The position numbers were made by a program, and so were the translations under genes. DNA of 64,000 bases, from contig NZ_CP021744.1 of the NCBI RefSeq assembly GCF_002192455.1, positions 3,316,001 through 3,380,000 on the forward strand. Reading direction: 5' to 3'. The stretch is from Streptomyces albireticuli (GTDB lineage Bacteria; Actinomycetota; Actinomycetes; Streptomycetales; Streptomycetaceae). This document shows, piece by piece, positions 43,734-52,620 of this stretch. Each line of letters opens with the position of its first letter. The stretch's first letter is position 1. The notes below the pieces were generated by a model. That model searched no databases, was not told the DNA's origin, and was given only the letters and a program-made list of their open reading frames with translations.

Positions 43734-43772
43734 TTCGGGAATTGATCACCCTGAACTTGATCAATTCCCGAA
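43734..43772. promoter_or_regulatory. AT-rich perfect 15-bp inverted repeat
   Basis: TTCGGGAATTGATCA and TGATCAATTCCCGAA pair perfectly around CCCTGAACT. It lies about 300 bp upstream of carD and 210 bp upstream of the lipoprotein gene. The rest of 43440-43983 contains promoter-type sequence but no supportable gene. Its role is unknown. Confidence 0.6.
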
Positions 43773-43983
43773 CACCTTCCCGGACCCCCGCGCATTCCTC
43801 GCGGATAATCCCCCGCGCGGTGTGCGGGACGTTCCCCGAGGTGTTGATGGGCGATATTCGGCCGTGCGCCCGAGCGAGGACTAGTTGACCATGAGGGCGG
43901 GTCGGGTGCGGGGCGCCGGAGACGGGTCGGTAACCTGAGCGCGCTGACACACCTCTTACTTCGTCCAAGGAGATGCCGCCGCC

Positions 43984-44706
43984 GTGAGCAGCAGCCTTCG
44001 ACGCGGCACTCTCGCCGCTTCCGCCCTCGTGCTCTCGATCGCCTCGCTCACCGCCTGTGCGGCGGGCAACAGCGCCCAGACGCTGGAGGTCAAGCCGGAC
44101 AACGCCGCCACGTCGGTCGGCGACATCAAGCTCCAGAACATCAACGTGATCACCCAGCCGGACCTCAAGGCCACCGGCCCGGCCGTGATCACCGGCACCG
44201 TCTTCAACAACGGCCGCAAGGACCAGACGCTGGAGAAGATCACTCTTCCCGGCAAGTCCGGCGCGACCGTGAAGCTCACCCCGGCGGGCGGCGGCTCCGG
44301 CAGCCTCGTCGTGCCCGCGGGCCGCTCGGTCGTCCTCGGCGGCAAGGGCAACGCCACCGCGGTCCTGCCGAACGGCCGTGAGGCGATCAAGGACGGCGAG
44401 CAGCAGAAGCTGACCTTCGACTTCAGCGACACGGGCGACGTGAACATCGGCGCGTTCGTCGTCCCGGCGACCAGCTTCTTCAAGGAGTGGGGCCCCGAGG
44501 CGCCCGCTCCGGCGCAGTCCCCCAAGCAGGGCGACAAGCCCGGCAAGCCGTCCGGCACGCCCTCCGGCAAGCCCTCGGGCACCCCCGGGGCCCCGTCCGG
44601 CGCCGCGGGCGCCCAGCAGGGCGAGCAGGGCGGTGAGCGCCAGGAGGGCGCCACGCAGGGTGGCCAGCAGCAGGCCCAGGGCGGCCAGCAGCACGCCGGC
44701 CACTGA
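43984..44706 (+). CDS. Secreted lipoprotein with Gly/Gln-rich tail
   Basis: The 240-residue protein starts at GTG 43984 with AAGGAG upstream. A lipoprotein signal ends in LTAC (lipobox, Cys near residue 26). A beta-sandwich domain (about 35-165; NINVITQPDLKATGPAVITGTVFN, LTFDFSDTGDVNIGAFVV) resembles the copper-chaperone/DUF461-like exoproteins of Streptomyces. The tail is rich in Pro/Gly/Lys and then Gln/Gly. No Cu-binding Met/His motif is obvious. Confidence 0.82.
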   Translation: MSSSLRRGTLAASALVLSIASLTACAAGNSAQTLEVKPDNAATSVGDIKLQNINVITQPDLKATGPAVITGTVFNNGRKDQTLEKITLPGKSGATVKLTPAGGGSGSLVVPAGRSVVLGGKGNATAVLPNGREAIKDGEQQKLTFDFSDTGDVNIGAFVVPATSFFKEWGPEAPAPAQSPKQGDKPGKPSGTPSGKPSGTPGAPSGAAGAQQGEQGGERQEGATQGGQQQAQGGQQHAGH

Positions 44707-44724
44707 CGGGGACACCCGGCCGAC

Positions 44725-44765
44725 GCCGAGGGGCCCGGAAGCATTCCGCTTCCGGGCCCCTCGGC
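44725..44765. terminator. 18-bp-stem terminator after the lipoprotein gene
   Basis: GCCGAGGGGCCCGGAAGC and its complement pair perfectly around ATTCC. It lies between the convergent lipoprotein and phoP genes. Confidence 0.88.
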
Positions 44766-44870
44766 ATGTCCCGTACGTCCTGTACGGCCCCGTACGAGGG
44801 CGGCGTGTCCCCCGTACGGGCGGTCCTCCCGCGCGCCGGCGGCAGGCCCGCCCCGTACGGCCGGGTCTCC

Positions 44871-45551
44871 TTACGGCTCGAACTTGTAGCCCAGGCCCCG
44901 GACCGTGACCAGGTAGCGCGGCGCGCCCGGGTCGGGCTCGATCTTGGCGCGCAGCCGCTTCACATGGACGTCGAGGGTCTTGGTGTCCCCCACGTAGTCG
45001 GCGCCCCACACGCGGTCGATGAGCTGCATCCGGGTGAGCACCCGGCCGGCGTTGCGCAGCAGCATCTCCAGCAGGTCGAACTCCTTCAGCGGCAGGTCGA
45101 CCTTGCCGCCGGAGACGGTGACGACGTGCCGGTCGACGTCCATCCGGACCGGCCCGGCCTCCAGGGCGGCCGGCGAGACCTCCTCGGGCTCGCCTCTGCG
45201 GCGCAGGACGGCCCGGATGCGGGCCACCAGCTCCCGGGAGGAGAAGGGCTTGGTCACATAGTCGTCGGCTCCTATTTCCAGCCCGACGACCTTGTCGATC
45301 TCACTGTCCTTGGCCGTGACCATGATGACGGGGACGTTGGACCGCCCGCGGAGCTGCCGGCAGACCTCCGTGCCGGGGAGGCCGGGCAGCATCAGGTCGA
45401 GCAGGACGAGGTCGGCGCCGTTGCGCTCGAATTCGTCCAGCCCGTCGGGCCCGGTGGCCGCCACGGCGACCTCGAACCCTTCCTTGCGGAGCATGTAGGA
45501 CAGAGCGTCGCTGAAGGATTCCTCGTCCTCTACAACGAGCACACGCGTCAC
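44871..45551 (-). CDS. phoP: Phosphate response regulator PhoP
   Basis: The 226-residue OmpR-type regulator has a receiver (TRVLVVEDEESFSDALSYML; phospho-Asp in LVLLDLMLPG near residue 52; YVTKPFSSRELVARI) and a winged helix (DLPLKEFDLLEMLLRNAGRVLTR...DVHVKRLRAKIEPDPGAP RYL). GTG 45551 is chosen; an in-frame extension to 45704 is not protein-like. It is the lower gene of a phoR-phoP operon opposite phoU, with a PHO box between. PhoP activates phosphate-starvation genes and represses antibiotic production in Streptomyces. Confidence 0.95.
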   Translation of the reverse strand: MTRVLVVEDEESFSDALSYMLRKEGFEVAVAATGPDGLDEFERNGADLVLLDLMLPGLPGTEVCRQLRGRSNVPVIMVTAKDSEIDKVVGLEIGADDYVTKPFSSRELVARIRAVLRRRGEPEEVSPAALEAGPVRMDVDRHVVTVSGGKVDLPLKEFDLLEMLLRNAGRVLTRMQLIDRVWGADYVGDTKTLDVHVKRLRAKIEPDPGAPRYLVTVRGLGYKFEP

Positions 45552-45609
45552 GGATGGACCTCCGGTCGGGTTTCTGTGCGGGTACGGGGGGTCGCTTCCC
45601 GGCCGCGGT

Positions 45610-46863
45610 TCACGGACGGACCTCCCGGGTGGGGAGGGAGTCGTCGGGGAAGGAAGACATGGTTTCGTGCGGCTCCAGGAGCGTGTGGTCGCTGTAGGGG
45701 TCACGGTCGCGCACGGCGCCGGCCTCGGGGAGCCGCAGGGTGAAGGTGGAGCCCTGGCCCTCGGCGCTCCAGACCGTGACCTCGCCGCCGTGCGAGGCGG
45801 CGACGTGCTTGACGATGGCGAGGCCGAGGCCGGTGCCGCCGGTGGCGCGGGAGCGGGCCGGGTCGACGCGGTAGAACCGCTCGAAGATCCGCTCGCGGTC
45901 CTTCTCGGAGATGCCGATGCCCTGGTCGGTGACGGCGATCTCGATGAGGTCGCCGCCGGGGGCGGTGATGTGGCGGGCGGCGATGCCCACGCGCGTGCGC
46001 GCGGGGCTGTAGTTGACGGCGTTCTCCACGAGATTGCCGAGGGCGGCGGCGAGCTGGCCGCGGCTGCCCCAGACGTGCAGGTCGGCGGTGCCTCCGGCGG
46101 CCATGGTGATCTGCTTGGCGCCGGCCTGGTGGCGGCAGCGGTCGATGGCCTCGGCGACGAGCTCGTCGACGCGGACGGGCTCGGAGTCCTCCAGGGGGTC
46201 GTCGTTCTGCACCCGGGAGAGGTCGATGAGCTCCTGGACGAGGTTGGTCAGCCGGGTGGCCTCGATCTGCATCCGGCCGGCGAAGCGGTGGACGGCCTCG
46301 GGGTCCTCGGCGGCGTCCATGACGGCCTCGGAGAGCAGGGAGAGCGCGCCGACGGGCGTCTTGAGCTCATGGCTGACGTTGGCGACGAAGTCCCGGCGGA
46401 CGGCCTCGATGCGGCGGGCCTCGGTGAGGTCCTCGACGAGCAGCAGGACCAGCCGGGAGCCGAGCGGCGCGACCCGGGCGGAGACCGCGAGGGCCTCGCC
46501 CCGGCCGGTGCCCCGGCGCGGCAGGTCCAGCTCGACCTGGCGTATCTCACCGTCGCGGCGGGTGTCGCGGGCCATCTGGAGCATGGGCTCGACGGCCAGC
46601 TTGCCACCGCGGACGAGTCCGAGGGCGTACGCGGCGGAGCTGGCCTTGACCACGGCGTCGGCCTCGTCGAGGACGACCGCGGAGGAGCGCAGCACGGAGA
46701 GGACGGTGTCGACGCCGGGCGGGAGCACGGCGTCGGTGTGCAGGGAGCTGCGGGTGGGCCTGGCCTGATCGCGCTCGCTCCAGCGGAACGCCAGCATGGC
46801 GATCACTCCGGTGCAGAGCCCGGCGATCGCTGCCGCTGCGGCGACTGCCGCGTCCACGTTCAT
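45610..46863 (-). CDS. phoR: Phosphate sensor histidine kinase PhoR
   Basis: The 417-residue kinase has one N-terminal membrane span (AAIAGLCTGVIAMLAF), a PAS-like linker domain (about 50-160), an H-box FVANVSHELKTPVGALSLLSEA (His near residue 178) and an HATPase with ENAVNYSP, TDQGIGISEKDRERIFERFYR and GGTGLGLAIVKHV. It precedes phoP by 58 nt. The single span and intracellular PAS match actinobacterial PhoR. Confidence 0.95.
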   Translation of the reverse strand: MNVDAAVAAAAAIAGLCTGVIAMLAFRWSERDQARPTRSSLHTDAVLPPGVDTVLSVLRSSAVVLDEADAVVKASSAAYALGLVRGGKLAVEPMLQMARDTRRDGEIRQVELDLPRRGTGRGEALAVSARVAPLGSRLVLLLVEDLTEARRIEAVRRDFVANVSHELKTPVGALSLLSEAVMDAAEDPEAVHRFAGRMQIEATRLTNLVQELIDLSRVQNDDPLEDSEPVRVDELVAEAIDRCRHQAGAKQITMAAGGTADLHVWGSRGQLAAALGNLVENAVNYSPARTRVGIAARHITAPGGDLIEIAVTDQGIGISEKDRERIFERFYRVDPARSRATGGTGLGLAIVKHVAASHGGEVTVWSAEGQGSTFTLRLPEAGAVRDRDPYSDHTLLEPHETMSSFPDDSLPTREVRP

Positions 46864-46936
46864 GAGTCCAGGTTATGCGGGGGCGAGGACACATCCACAG
46901 CCAATCGGGGGGCACCTCGAACATACGTTGCCGAGA

Positions 46937-46969
46937 GTTCACCTTCAGGTCGGCGCCGGTTCACTCCTG
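46937..46969. promoter_or_regulatory. PHO box between phoRP and phoU
   Basis: Three 11-nt units stand in register: GTTCACCTTCA, GGTCGGCGCCG (degenerate) and GTTCACTCCTG. Outer units match the Streptomyces PhoP repeat unit GTTCACC. The site is 74 bp from the phoR start and 98 bp from phoU, so PhoP should control both. Confidence 0.85.
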
Positions 46970-47066
46970 AGGCCGACGGCCGTCGCGTTTCGGACGCAAC
47001 GTGGGACCGTGGGCAGGACGTCGGATCCCTCGCCCCAGTGAATTTCCGGAGAAAGAGGTTCAAGCC

Positions 47067-47756
47067 ATGCGGGACGCGTACCACGAGGAGCTCGACTCGA
47101 TCGGCGAGAGCCTGGTCGAGATGGCACGGCTCGTGGGCTCCGCGATCGGGCGCGCCACCACGGCGATCCTGGACGCGGACCTCAAGCTGGCGGAGTCCGT
47201 GATCGCCGCGGACGCGAAGGTCGACGACCTTCAGCGGGACCTGGAGGCGCGGGCGATCGCGCTGCTGGCGCGCCAGCAGCCGGTCGCCACGGACCTCCGG
47301 ATCGTGGTGACGTCGCTGCGCATGAGCGCGGACCTGGAGCGCTCGGGCGACCTCGCCCAGCACGTGGCGAAGCTGGCCAGGCTGCGCTTCCCGGAGACGG
47401 CGGTCCCGCGCGACCTGCACGCCACCATCCTGGAGATGGGCCAGCTGGCGCAGCGGCTGATGGCCAAGGCCGGCGAGGTGATCATCACCAAGGACGTCGA
47501 CCTGGCGCTCCAGCTGGAGCAGGACGACGACGCGATGGACCTGCTGCACCGCGCCCTGTTCCAGCACCTGATGGACGACCGGTGGAAGCACGGCATCGAG
47601 ACGGCCGTGGACGTGACGCTGCTGGGCCGCTACTACGAGCGCTTCGCCGACCACGCGGTCTCGGTGGCCAAGCGGGTGGTGTACCTGGTCACCGGGGAGC
47701 ACGCGGACGAGCTCACCCAGTCCGAGGGGCGCACGGGCCCGGTGGAAGGCGCGTAA
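47067..47756 (+). CDS. phoU: Phosphate signalling regulator PhoU
   Basis: The 229-residue all-helical protein has two PhoU repeats, with the metal-binding EXXXD-type segments at LADLKLAESVIAADAKVDDLQ and DLERSGDLAQHVAKLAR in the first and ERFADHAVSVAKRVVYLVTG in the second. ATG 47067 is chosen because the family starts MRDAYHEEL. It relays phosphate status between the Pst transporter and PhoR, and is expected to be PhoP-activated from the shared PHO box. Confidence 0.95.
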   Translation: MRDAYHEELDSIGESLVEMARLVGSAIGRATTAILDADLKLAESVIAADAKVDDLQRDLEARAIALLARQQPVATDLRIVVTSLRMSADLERSGDLAQHVAKLARLRFPETAVPRDLHATILEMGQLAQRLMAKAGEVIITKDVDLALQLEQDDDAMDLLHRALFQHLMDDRWKHGIETAVDVTLLGRYYERFADHAVSVAKRVVYLVTGEHADELTQSEGRTGPVEGA

Positions 47757-47880
47757 TCGCCGCGCGTGCTTCCATGCGCCCCATACGCGCCCGTACAAGC
47801 GTGCGTGAGAGGCATTGACGGCCGAGGCGGGCAGTTCTTGACTGGGTGACAGCAGACCACCCTTCGAGGAGGTACCGCAT

Positions 47881-47994
47881 ATGACCCACACCCCTCCTGC
47901 GACGCAGCCGGTCAAGGCCGCGTGCACGTGCGGCCCAGGCTGCTCCTGCGGCTGCCAGTCCGGCGGGCCGTGCCAGTGTGGCGGCTGCGGCTAG
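47881..47994 (+). CDS. 37-residue metallothionein
   Basis: ATG 47881 has GAGGAGG about 8 nt upstream. The product starts MTHTPPATQPVKAA and then packs eight cysteines into 23 residues in CxC and CxxxC spacing (CTCGPGCSCGCQSG, then PCQCGGCG). This is the pattern of small actinobacterial metallothioneins that bind Zn or Cu. A terminator follows the stop. It lies downstream of phoU and upstream of a sortase-linked His/Asp-rich protein. Confidence 0.85.
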   Translation: MTHTPPATQPVKAACTCGPGCSCGCQSGGPCQCGGCG

Positions 47995-48020
47995 CAGCCG
48001 GCGCGCATGTCACTCACGGG

Positions 48021-48057
48021 GAGGGGCCCCGGCCGGTCGGTCCGGCCGGGGCCCCTC
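48021..48057 (+). terminator. 16-bp-stem terminator after the metallothionein gene
   Basis: GAGGGGCCCCGGCCGG and CCGGCCGGGGCCCCTC pair perfectly around TCGGT, 27 nt after the stop. Confidence 0.88.
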
Positions 48058-48153
48058 TCACGGCGCGGGCGGTCCGGGCCCGCCGCGGGGTCTACGGGCC
48101 GTACGAGCCGTCCCGGCCCTCCGCGTGCAACCGGGTGTGACCGGCGGGTGTGA

Positions 48154-48894
48154 CTACGCCTCGCCGCTGTCGTCCCCGGCCTCCGCCTCGTCCTCGCCGT
48201 CCTCGTCCGCGACAGGGCTCGGGGGCTGTGTGGCCGGTGTCGCCCCGGTGAGGTAGGCGGAGACGACGACATTGGCGCTGTACGCGCGGCGGGTCTTGTC
48301 GTAGCTGCCGCCGCAGGTGATCAGGCGGAGCTCGGCGCGGTCCGGCTCACGCGCCCCGTAGACCTTCTCGGCGTCGAACTGGTCGTTGGCGACCACCGAG
48401 ATGTCCTCGATGACGAACTCGGCGACGGAGCCGTCCTGGCGGGCGACCCAGATGTGCTGGCCGCGCTTGACGACGCTGAGGCCGGCGAAGACGGCGAGGG
48501 CCCGGTCGGTGTCCACGTGGCCGACGAGGACGGCGGCGCCCGCGCTGCCGGGCTGCGGCCCGTCCTTGTACCAGGCGACGGAGTTGGCCCGCTCGTACGG
48601 CGGTGGTTCGACGCCGCCCAGCGGGTCGAGGCCATGGCCCTCGATGGGGGCCTTCAGGCCGATGGCCTTGATGGCCAGGGTCTTGGGATCGGTCTGGGGG
48701 CCCGCCCCCGGCAGCGGGTCGTGCGCCGGGGGCAGGCCGTGCGCGGGAGAGTGGCCCTTGGCCGCGACACCGCCGGGAGCCTTGGAGAGCTCTCCCGCGG
48801 TACCACTGCCACACAGGCACAGGGCGAGCAGCAAGGCCGCCCAGGCCACTCCTGTCAGCAGGCGGCGACGGCCACCTGTGCGCGGTTCTGACAT
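48154..48894 (-). CDS. Class F sortase
   Basis: The 246-residue protein has a signal/anchor (LLTGVAWAALLLALCLCGSG) and a sortase beta-barrel: IKAIGLKAPIEGHGLDP, VLVGHVDTDRALAVF (catalytic His), LRLITCGGSYDKTRRAYSANVVVSAYL (catalytic Cys, then Arg). It ends in an acidic tail. Class F sortases are the actinobacterial single-copy type. It follows the His/Asp-rich protein gene by 19 nt on the same strand, so that protein is the natural candidate substrate. Confidence 0.9.
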   Translation of the reverse strand: MSEPRTGGRRRLLTGVAWAALLLALCLCGSGTAGELSKAPGGVAAKGHSPAHGLPPAHDPLPGAGPQTDPKTLAIKAIGLKAPIEGHGLDPLGGVEPPPYERANSVAWYKDGPQPGSAGAAVLVGHVDTDRALAVFAGLSVVKRGQHIWVARQDGSVAEFVIEDISVVANDQFDAEKVYGAREPDRAELRLITCGGSYDKTRRAYSANVVVSAYLTGATPATQPPSPVADEDGEDEAEAGDDSGEA

Positions 48895-48913
48895 GTCGCC
48901 CGTTCTCTTCCCG

Positions 48914-49705
48914 TCACTGCTTGGCGGTGTTGACGCGGCGGCGGTACCAGACCATGCCGCCGACCAGACCCGCCGCCGCCGTGGCGCCGAGGATCAGGAC
49001 AGGGGCGTCGGGGACCGACGAGGCCGTTGCCGCGAGCGCGGCAGCACCGCCACCCGCGTGCGAGGGGTGGTGCGGGCGGTGACCGTCGTGGCGGCCGTCG
49101 TGGTCCTTACGGCCGTCGTGGTCGTCGTGACGCCCGTCGTGGTCGTGGCGACCGTCGTGGTCGTCGTGGCGACCGTCGTGGTCGTGACGCCCGTCGTGGT
49201 CGTCGTGACGGCCGTCGTGGTCGTGACGCCCGTCGTGGTCGTGGCGACCGTCGTGGTCGTCCTTACGGCCGTCGTGGTCGTCCCAGTCGTCGTCGTGGTC
49301 GTGACGCCCGTCGTGGTCCTTGCGGCCGTCGTGGTCGTCACGTCCGTCGTGGTCGTGGCGACCGTCGTGGTCGTGGCGACCGTCGTGGTCGTGACGCCCG
49401 TCGTGGTGACCCTTGTGGCCGTCGTGCTCGTCGCAGTCGTCGTCATCGTGGTGACGACCGTCGTGGTGGTCCTTGTGACCGTCGTGGTCGTGACGGCCGT
49501 CGTGGTCGTGGCGACCGTCGTGGTCGTGACGCCCGTCGTGGTCGTGGCGACCGTCGTGATGGCCGGGGCCGTCGGTCTCGGGGACGACTCCGACCTCACC
49601 GGCCGCAGGGGCCGAGGTGCCGAAGGCGTAGGCAGGGACGACGGGGGCCGCACAGACAGCGACGACCGTCGCAGCACCGCATATGGCGGAGCGGATGGAA
49701 ACCAT
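48914..49705 (-). CDS. Exported His/Asp-rich repeat protein with C-terminal anchor
   Basis: The 263-residue protein has a signal peptide (to about AYAFG). About 175 residues of HDGR-type repeats (HDGRHDHDGRKDD...) follow, with roughly a quarter His and a quarter Asp. The C-terminus has a membrane span and RRR (LILGATAAAGLVGGMVWYRRR). There is no LPXTG; VPDAP precedes the span. GAAGGAGG precedes ATG 49705. The repeats are encoded by units of about 12-15 bp between 49090 and 49570. Multivalent metal binding at the cell surface is inferred. It is cotranscribed with the sortase. Confidence 0.85.
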   Translation of the reverse strand: MVSIRSAICGAATVVAVCAAPVVPAYAFGTSAPAAGEVGVVPETDGPGHHDGRHDHDGRHDHDGRHDHDGRHDHDGHKDHHDGRHHDDDDCDEHDGHKGHHDGRHDHDGRHDHDGRHDHDGRDDHDGRKDHDGRHDHDDDWDDHDGRKDDHDGRHDHDGRHDHDGRHDDHDGRHDHDGRHDDHDGRHDHDGRHDDHDGRKDHDGRHDGHRPHHPSHAGGGAAALAATASSVPDAPVLILGATAAAGLVGGMVWYRRRVNTAKQ

Positions 49706-50058
49706 GGTGGTACCTCCTTCAATTCACGAGGCTCACCCGGGCTCCCGGCCCGCGCATCCGCTGCGTAGCCGACTTGCTCCATTCGGTGACCGATCCACCC
49801 GTTCCGCCCGACGCCGGGGCGGCCGCGGGCCTCGGCCAAATGCGGATCCCCGTACCAACAGCCAACAGTCGCCGGTCGGTCAGAAAGGGAGCCGACACGG
49901 GCAGAAAAGTGTGGCGTAAGGGTGGCGTTGGCCTGGCGAAGGAACCTGGCGCGAAACTCGTGCCGAGCGGCCCAGGGAGCCGGGCGGCGCCGGCAAGCTG
50001 ACGCCCGGCCAGGCCCTGGGCCGCGGGACCCGTTCCCGAGGTGAAGGAGAGAGAGTCC
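49706..50058. other. Divergent intergenic region
   Basis: This region lies between the His/Asp-repeat gene (-) and a small membrane protein gene (+). It should contain both promoters. No gene, clear operator or strong repeat was found. Confidence 0.5.
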
Positions 50059-50265
50059 ATGCAGGAGCCTACTCAAGAGCCCCGCGGTTCCGACCCCTGG
50101 AAGCCCGGCTCCGCGGGCTGGCCGGTCCGCGCCGCGCTGGCCGTGGCGGCCCTCGCGGTCGGCGCGTCACTGATCATCACGAGGACGACGACCGCGTCCG
50201 AAGCCGCGCTGTTCGTCGCGCCGGCCTTCGTGATGGCGGGGACGGAGGGCAGGGGCGGCAAGTAG
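50059..50265 (+). CDS. Small membrane protein
   Basis: The 68-residue protein has two hydrophobic segments (VRAALAVAALAVGASLII and AALFVAPAFVMAG) between a charged N-terminus and a GRGGK end. ATG 50059 is preceded by GGAGAGAG; GTG 50041 is a possible but poorer start. No family is recognised. Confidence 0.65.
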   Translation: MQEPTQEPRGSDPWKPGSAGWPVRAALAVAALAVGASLIITRTTTASEAALFVAPAFVMAGTEGRGGK

Positions 50266-50276
50266 ATCCGCGGGAT

Positions 50277-50337
50277 CCGTGCGCGGGCCCGCGCACGGCG
50301 GAGCCCCCTGCCCGCGCGCGTCGCGGACAGGGGGCTC
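50277..50337. terminator. Tandem hairpins between the small membrane protein and gpmA
   Basis: A perfect 22-bp palindrome (CCGTGCGCGGG and its complement, 50277-50298) is followed by GAGCCCCCTG/CAGGGGGCTC (50301-50337). They lie between convergent genes. Confidence 0.75.
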
Positions 50338-50373
50338 GAACGTCCCGTCGGGACTTCCGGCTGTTTCTGCGGG

Positions 50374-51135
50374 CTACTTCTTCTTGCCCTGGTTCTTCAC
50401 GGCCTCGATGGCGGCCTTGGCGGCCTCCGGGTCGAGGTAGGTGCCGCCCGGCTTGACCGGCTTGAAGTCGGCGTCCAGCTCGTACGCGAGCGGGATGCCG
50501 GTCGGGATGTTCAGGCCCGCGATGTCGGCGTCGGAGACGCCGTCGAGGTGCTTGACCAGCGCGCGCAGGCTGTTGCCGTGCGCGGCGACCAGGACCGTGC
50601 GGCCGGCGAGGAGGTCCGGGACGATGCCGTCGTACCAGTACGGCAGCATGCGGACGACGACGTCCTTGAGGCACTCGGTCTTCGGGCGCAGCTCCGGCGG
50701 GATGGAGGCGTAGCGCGGGTCGTCGCTCTGCGAGAACTCCGTGCCGTCCTCAAGGGCCGGCGGCGGGGTGTCGTAGGAACGGCGCCAGAGCATGAACTGC
50801 TCCTCGCCGAACTCGGCCAGGGTCTGGGCCTTGTCCTTGCCCTGGAGGGCGCCGTAGTGGCGCTCGTTCAGCCGCCAGGAGCGGTGGACGGGGATCCAGT
50901 GGCGGTCCGCGGACTCCAGCGCGAGCTGCGCGGTGCGGATGGCGCGCTTCTGGAGGGACGTGTGGACCACGTCGGGGAGCAGGCCGGCGTCCTTGAGCAG
51001 CTCACCGCCACGGACTGCCTCCTTCTCACCCTTCTCGTTGAGGTTGACGTCCACCCAACCGGTGAACAGGTTCTTCGCGTTCCACTCGCTCTCGCCGTGG
51101 CGGAGGAGGATCAGCTTGTACGGTGCGTCGGCCAT
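50374..51135 (-). CDS. gpmA: 2,3-bisphosphoglycerate-dependent phosphoglycerate mutase
   Basis: The 253-residue protein has the RHGE motif [21 protein letters not shown] (phospho-His near residue 12), [24 protein letters not shown], and the second His in [15 protein letters not shown]. It interconverts 3- and 2-phosphoglycerate in glycolysis. ATG 51135 is chosen by family length; ATG 51141 would add two residues. Confidence 0.95.
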   Translation of the reverse strand: MADAPYKLILLRHGESEWNAKNLFTGWVDVNLNEKGEKEAVRGGELLKDAGLLPDVVHTSLQKRAIRTAQLALESADRHWIPVHRSWRLNERHYGALQGKDKAQTLAEFGEEQFMLWRRSYDTPPPALEDGTEFSQSDDPRYASIPPELRPKTECLKDVVVRMLPYWYDGIVPDLLAGRTVLVAAHGNSLRALVKHLDGVSDADIAGLNIPTGIPLAYELDADFKPVKPGGTYLDPEAAKAAIEAVKNQGKKK

Positions 51136-51299
51136 GCCCATGAGCGTAATCGACGGTAAGGGTGGCGCCGCGCGCGCTGTCCGTGATAGCGGCGGGCTAC
51201 GGCCGATTGACGCAGAGCCGCAAATGTCTGGCCCCTCCGCCACCTGCCTGGGTAACTTGCGATCTCGAAGGGTGACACTTACACAGCGGGGGTTGCGGG

Positions 51300-52595
51300 A
51301 TGTCGGTGGCGAGCGTCAGACGGGCGGCGCGGGAGAGCGTCTCGGGGCTGCCCCGGGAGTTCTGGTGGCTGTGGACCTCGACGCTGGTCAACCGGCTCGG
51401 GGCGTTCGTCTCCATCTTCCTGGCCATGTTCCTCACCGCCGACCAGGGGCGTTCGGCCTCGTACGCCGGGCTCGTCGGCTCACTGCTGGGCCTCGGCAGC
51501 GTCGTGTCGTCGATCGGCGGGGGCGTGATGACCGACCGGCTGGGCCGGCGGCCCACCATGCTCGTCGCGCAGGCGTCCACCGCCGTGTCGGTGGCCGTGC
51601 TCGGCTTCATGACCGACCCGGTGGCCATCGCGGTCGTCGCCTTCGTGGTGGGCATGGCGAGCAACGCCTCCCGGCCCGCGGTGCAGGCGATGATCGCGGA
51701 CATCGTGGCCCCGGCGGACCGGGTGCGGGCCTTCGCCCTGAACTACTGGGCGATCAACCTCGGCTTCGCGATCTCCTCGGTCGCGGCGGGCCTCGTCGCC
51801 CGCTACAGCTATCTGCTCGGCTTCCTCGGCGAGGCCGCGATGACGCTGGCCTGCGCGGTCCTCGTCTTCGTGAAGGTCCCCGAGTCCCGGCCGGACGGGG
51901 CCGCGGCGGGCGGGACCAAGGGTGCCCGGAGCGCCAGGAGTGACGAGCCGGCCGTCAGCATGGGCACCGTGCTGCGCGACGGGCGCTACATGGCCGTCGT
52001 CGGCCTGTCCTTCCTCCTCGCCCTGATCTTCATGCAGTCGCAGGTCGCGCTGCCGGTGGCGATGACGGAGGGCGGCTTCTCCACGACGGACTACGGCCTC
52101 GCCATCGCGGTCAACGGCGTCCTGATCGTCGCCCTCCAGATCCCCGTGACCCGCTTCATCGAGCACCGGAGCCCGCGGCGGCTGCTGGTCGTCGCCTCGC
52201 TCCTCGGCGGCTACGGCTTCGGCCTCACCGCCTTCGCCGACTCGCTGGCGGTCTACGCGCTGACCGTCTGCGTCTGGACCCTGGCGGAGATCATCAGCTC
52301 GCCCACGCAGATGGGCCTGGTCGTCCGCCTCTCCCCGGTCCAGGGCCGCGGCCGCTACCAGGGCATGGCGACCCTCGCGTGGGCCGTGGCGGCCCTGGTC
52401 GCCCCGGTCGCGGGCGGCACGGTCATCGACCGCTTCGGGGCCGGCGCGCTGTGGGCGGGGTGCGCGGTCGTGGGGACGCTGGCGGCGGGCGGGTACTGGG
52501 CGCTGATGCGGGGGCTGACGCCGGCGGGCGGCTCACCGGGCGGTGCGGCCGAGCCGGCCGCCCCGGCGGTGGAGCAGCCGGCCACGGCGGGCTGA
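51300..52595 (+). CDS. MFS transporter
   Basis: The 431-residue protein has twelve predicted spans and the MFS loop 2-3 motif [16 protein letters not shown] (about residues 72-88). A charged central loop ([12 protein letters not shown]) separates the halves. Family resemblance is to drug-efflux-type carriers. The substrate is unknown. GGGGGTTGCGGG precedes ATG 51300. Confidence 0.88.
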   Translation: MSVASVRRAARESVSGLPREFWWLWTSTLVNRLGAFVSIFLAMFLTADQGRSASYAGLVGSLLGLGSVVSSIGGGVMTDRLGRRPTMLVAQASTAVSVAVLGFMTDPVAIAVVAFVVGMASNASRPAVQAMIADIVAPADRVRAFALNYWAINLGFAISSVAAGLVARYSYLLGFLGEAAMTLACAVLVFVKVPESRPDGAAAGGTKGARSARSDEPAVSMGTVLRDGRYMAVVGLSFLLALIFMQSQVALPVAMTEGGFSTTDYGLAIAVNGVLIVALQIPVTRFIEHRSPRRLLVVASLLGGYGFGLTAFADSLAVYALTVCVWTLAEIISSPTQMGLVVRLSPVQGRGRYQGMATLAWAVAALVAPVAGGTVIDRFGAGALWAGCAVVGTLAAGGYWALMRGLTPAGGSPGGAAEPAAPAVEQPATAG

Positions 52596-52620
52596 CACAC
52601 CGCGCCCCGCAGTCCGCCGC

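Noticed and set aside
49090..49570. Dense short repeats that could be mistaken for CRISPR or a satellite array
   Set aside because: Units are 12-15 bp, in phase with one long ORF and without unique spacers. They encode the HDGR repeat protein.
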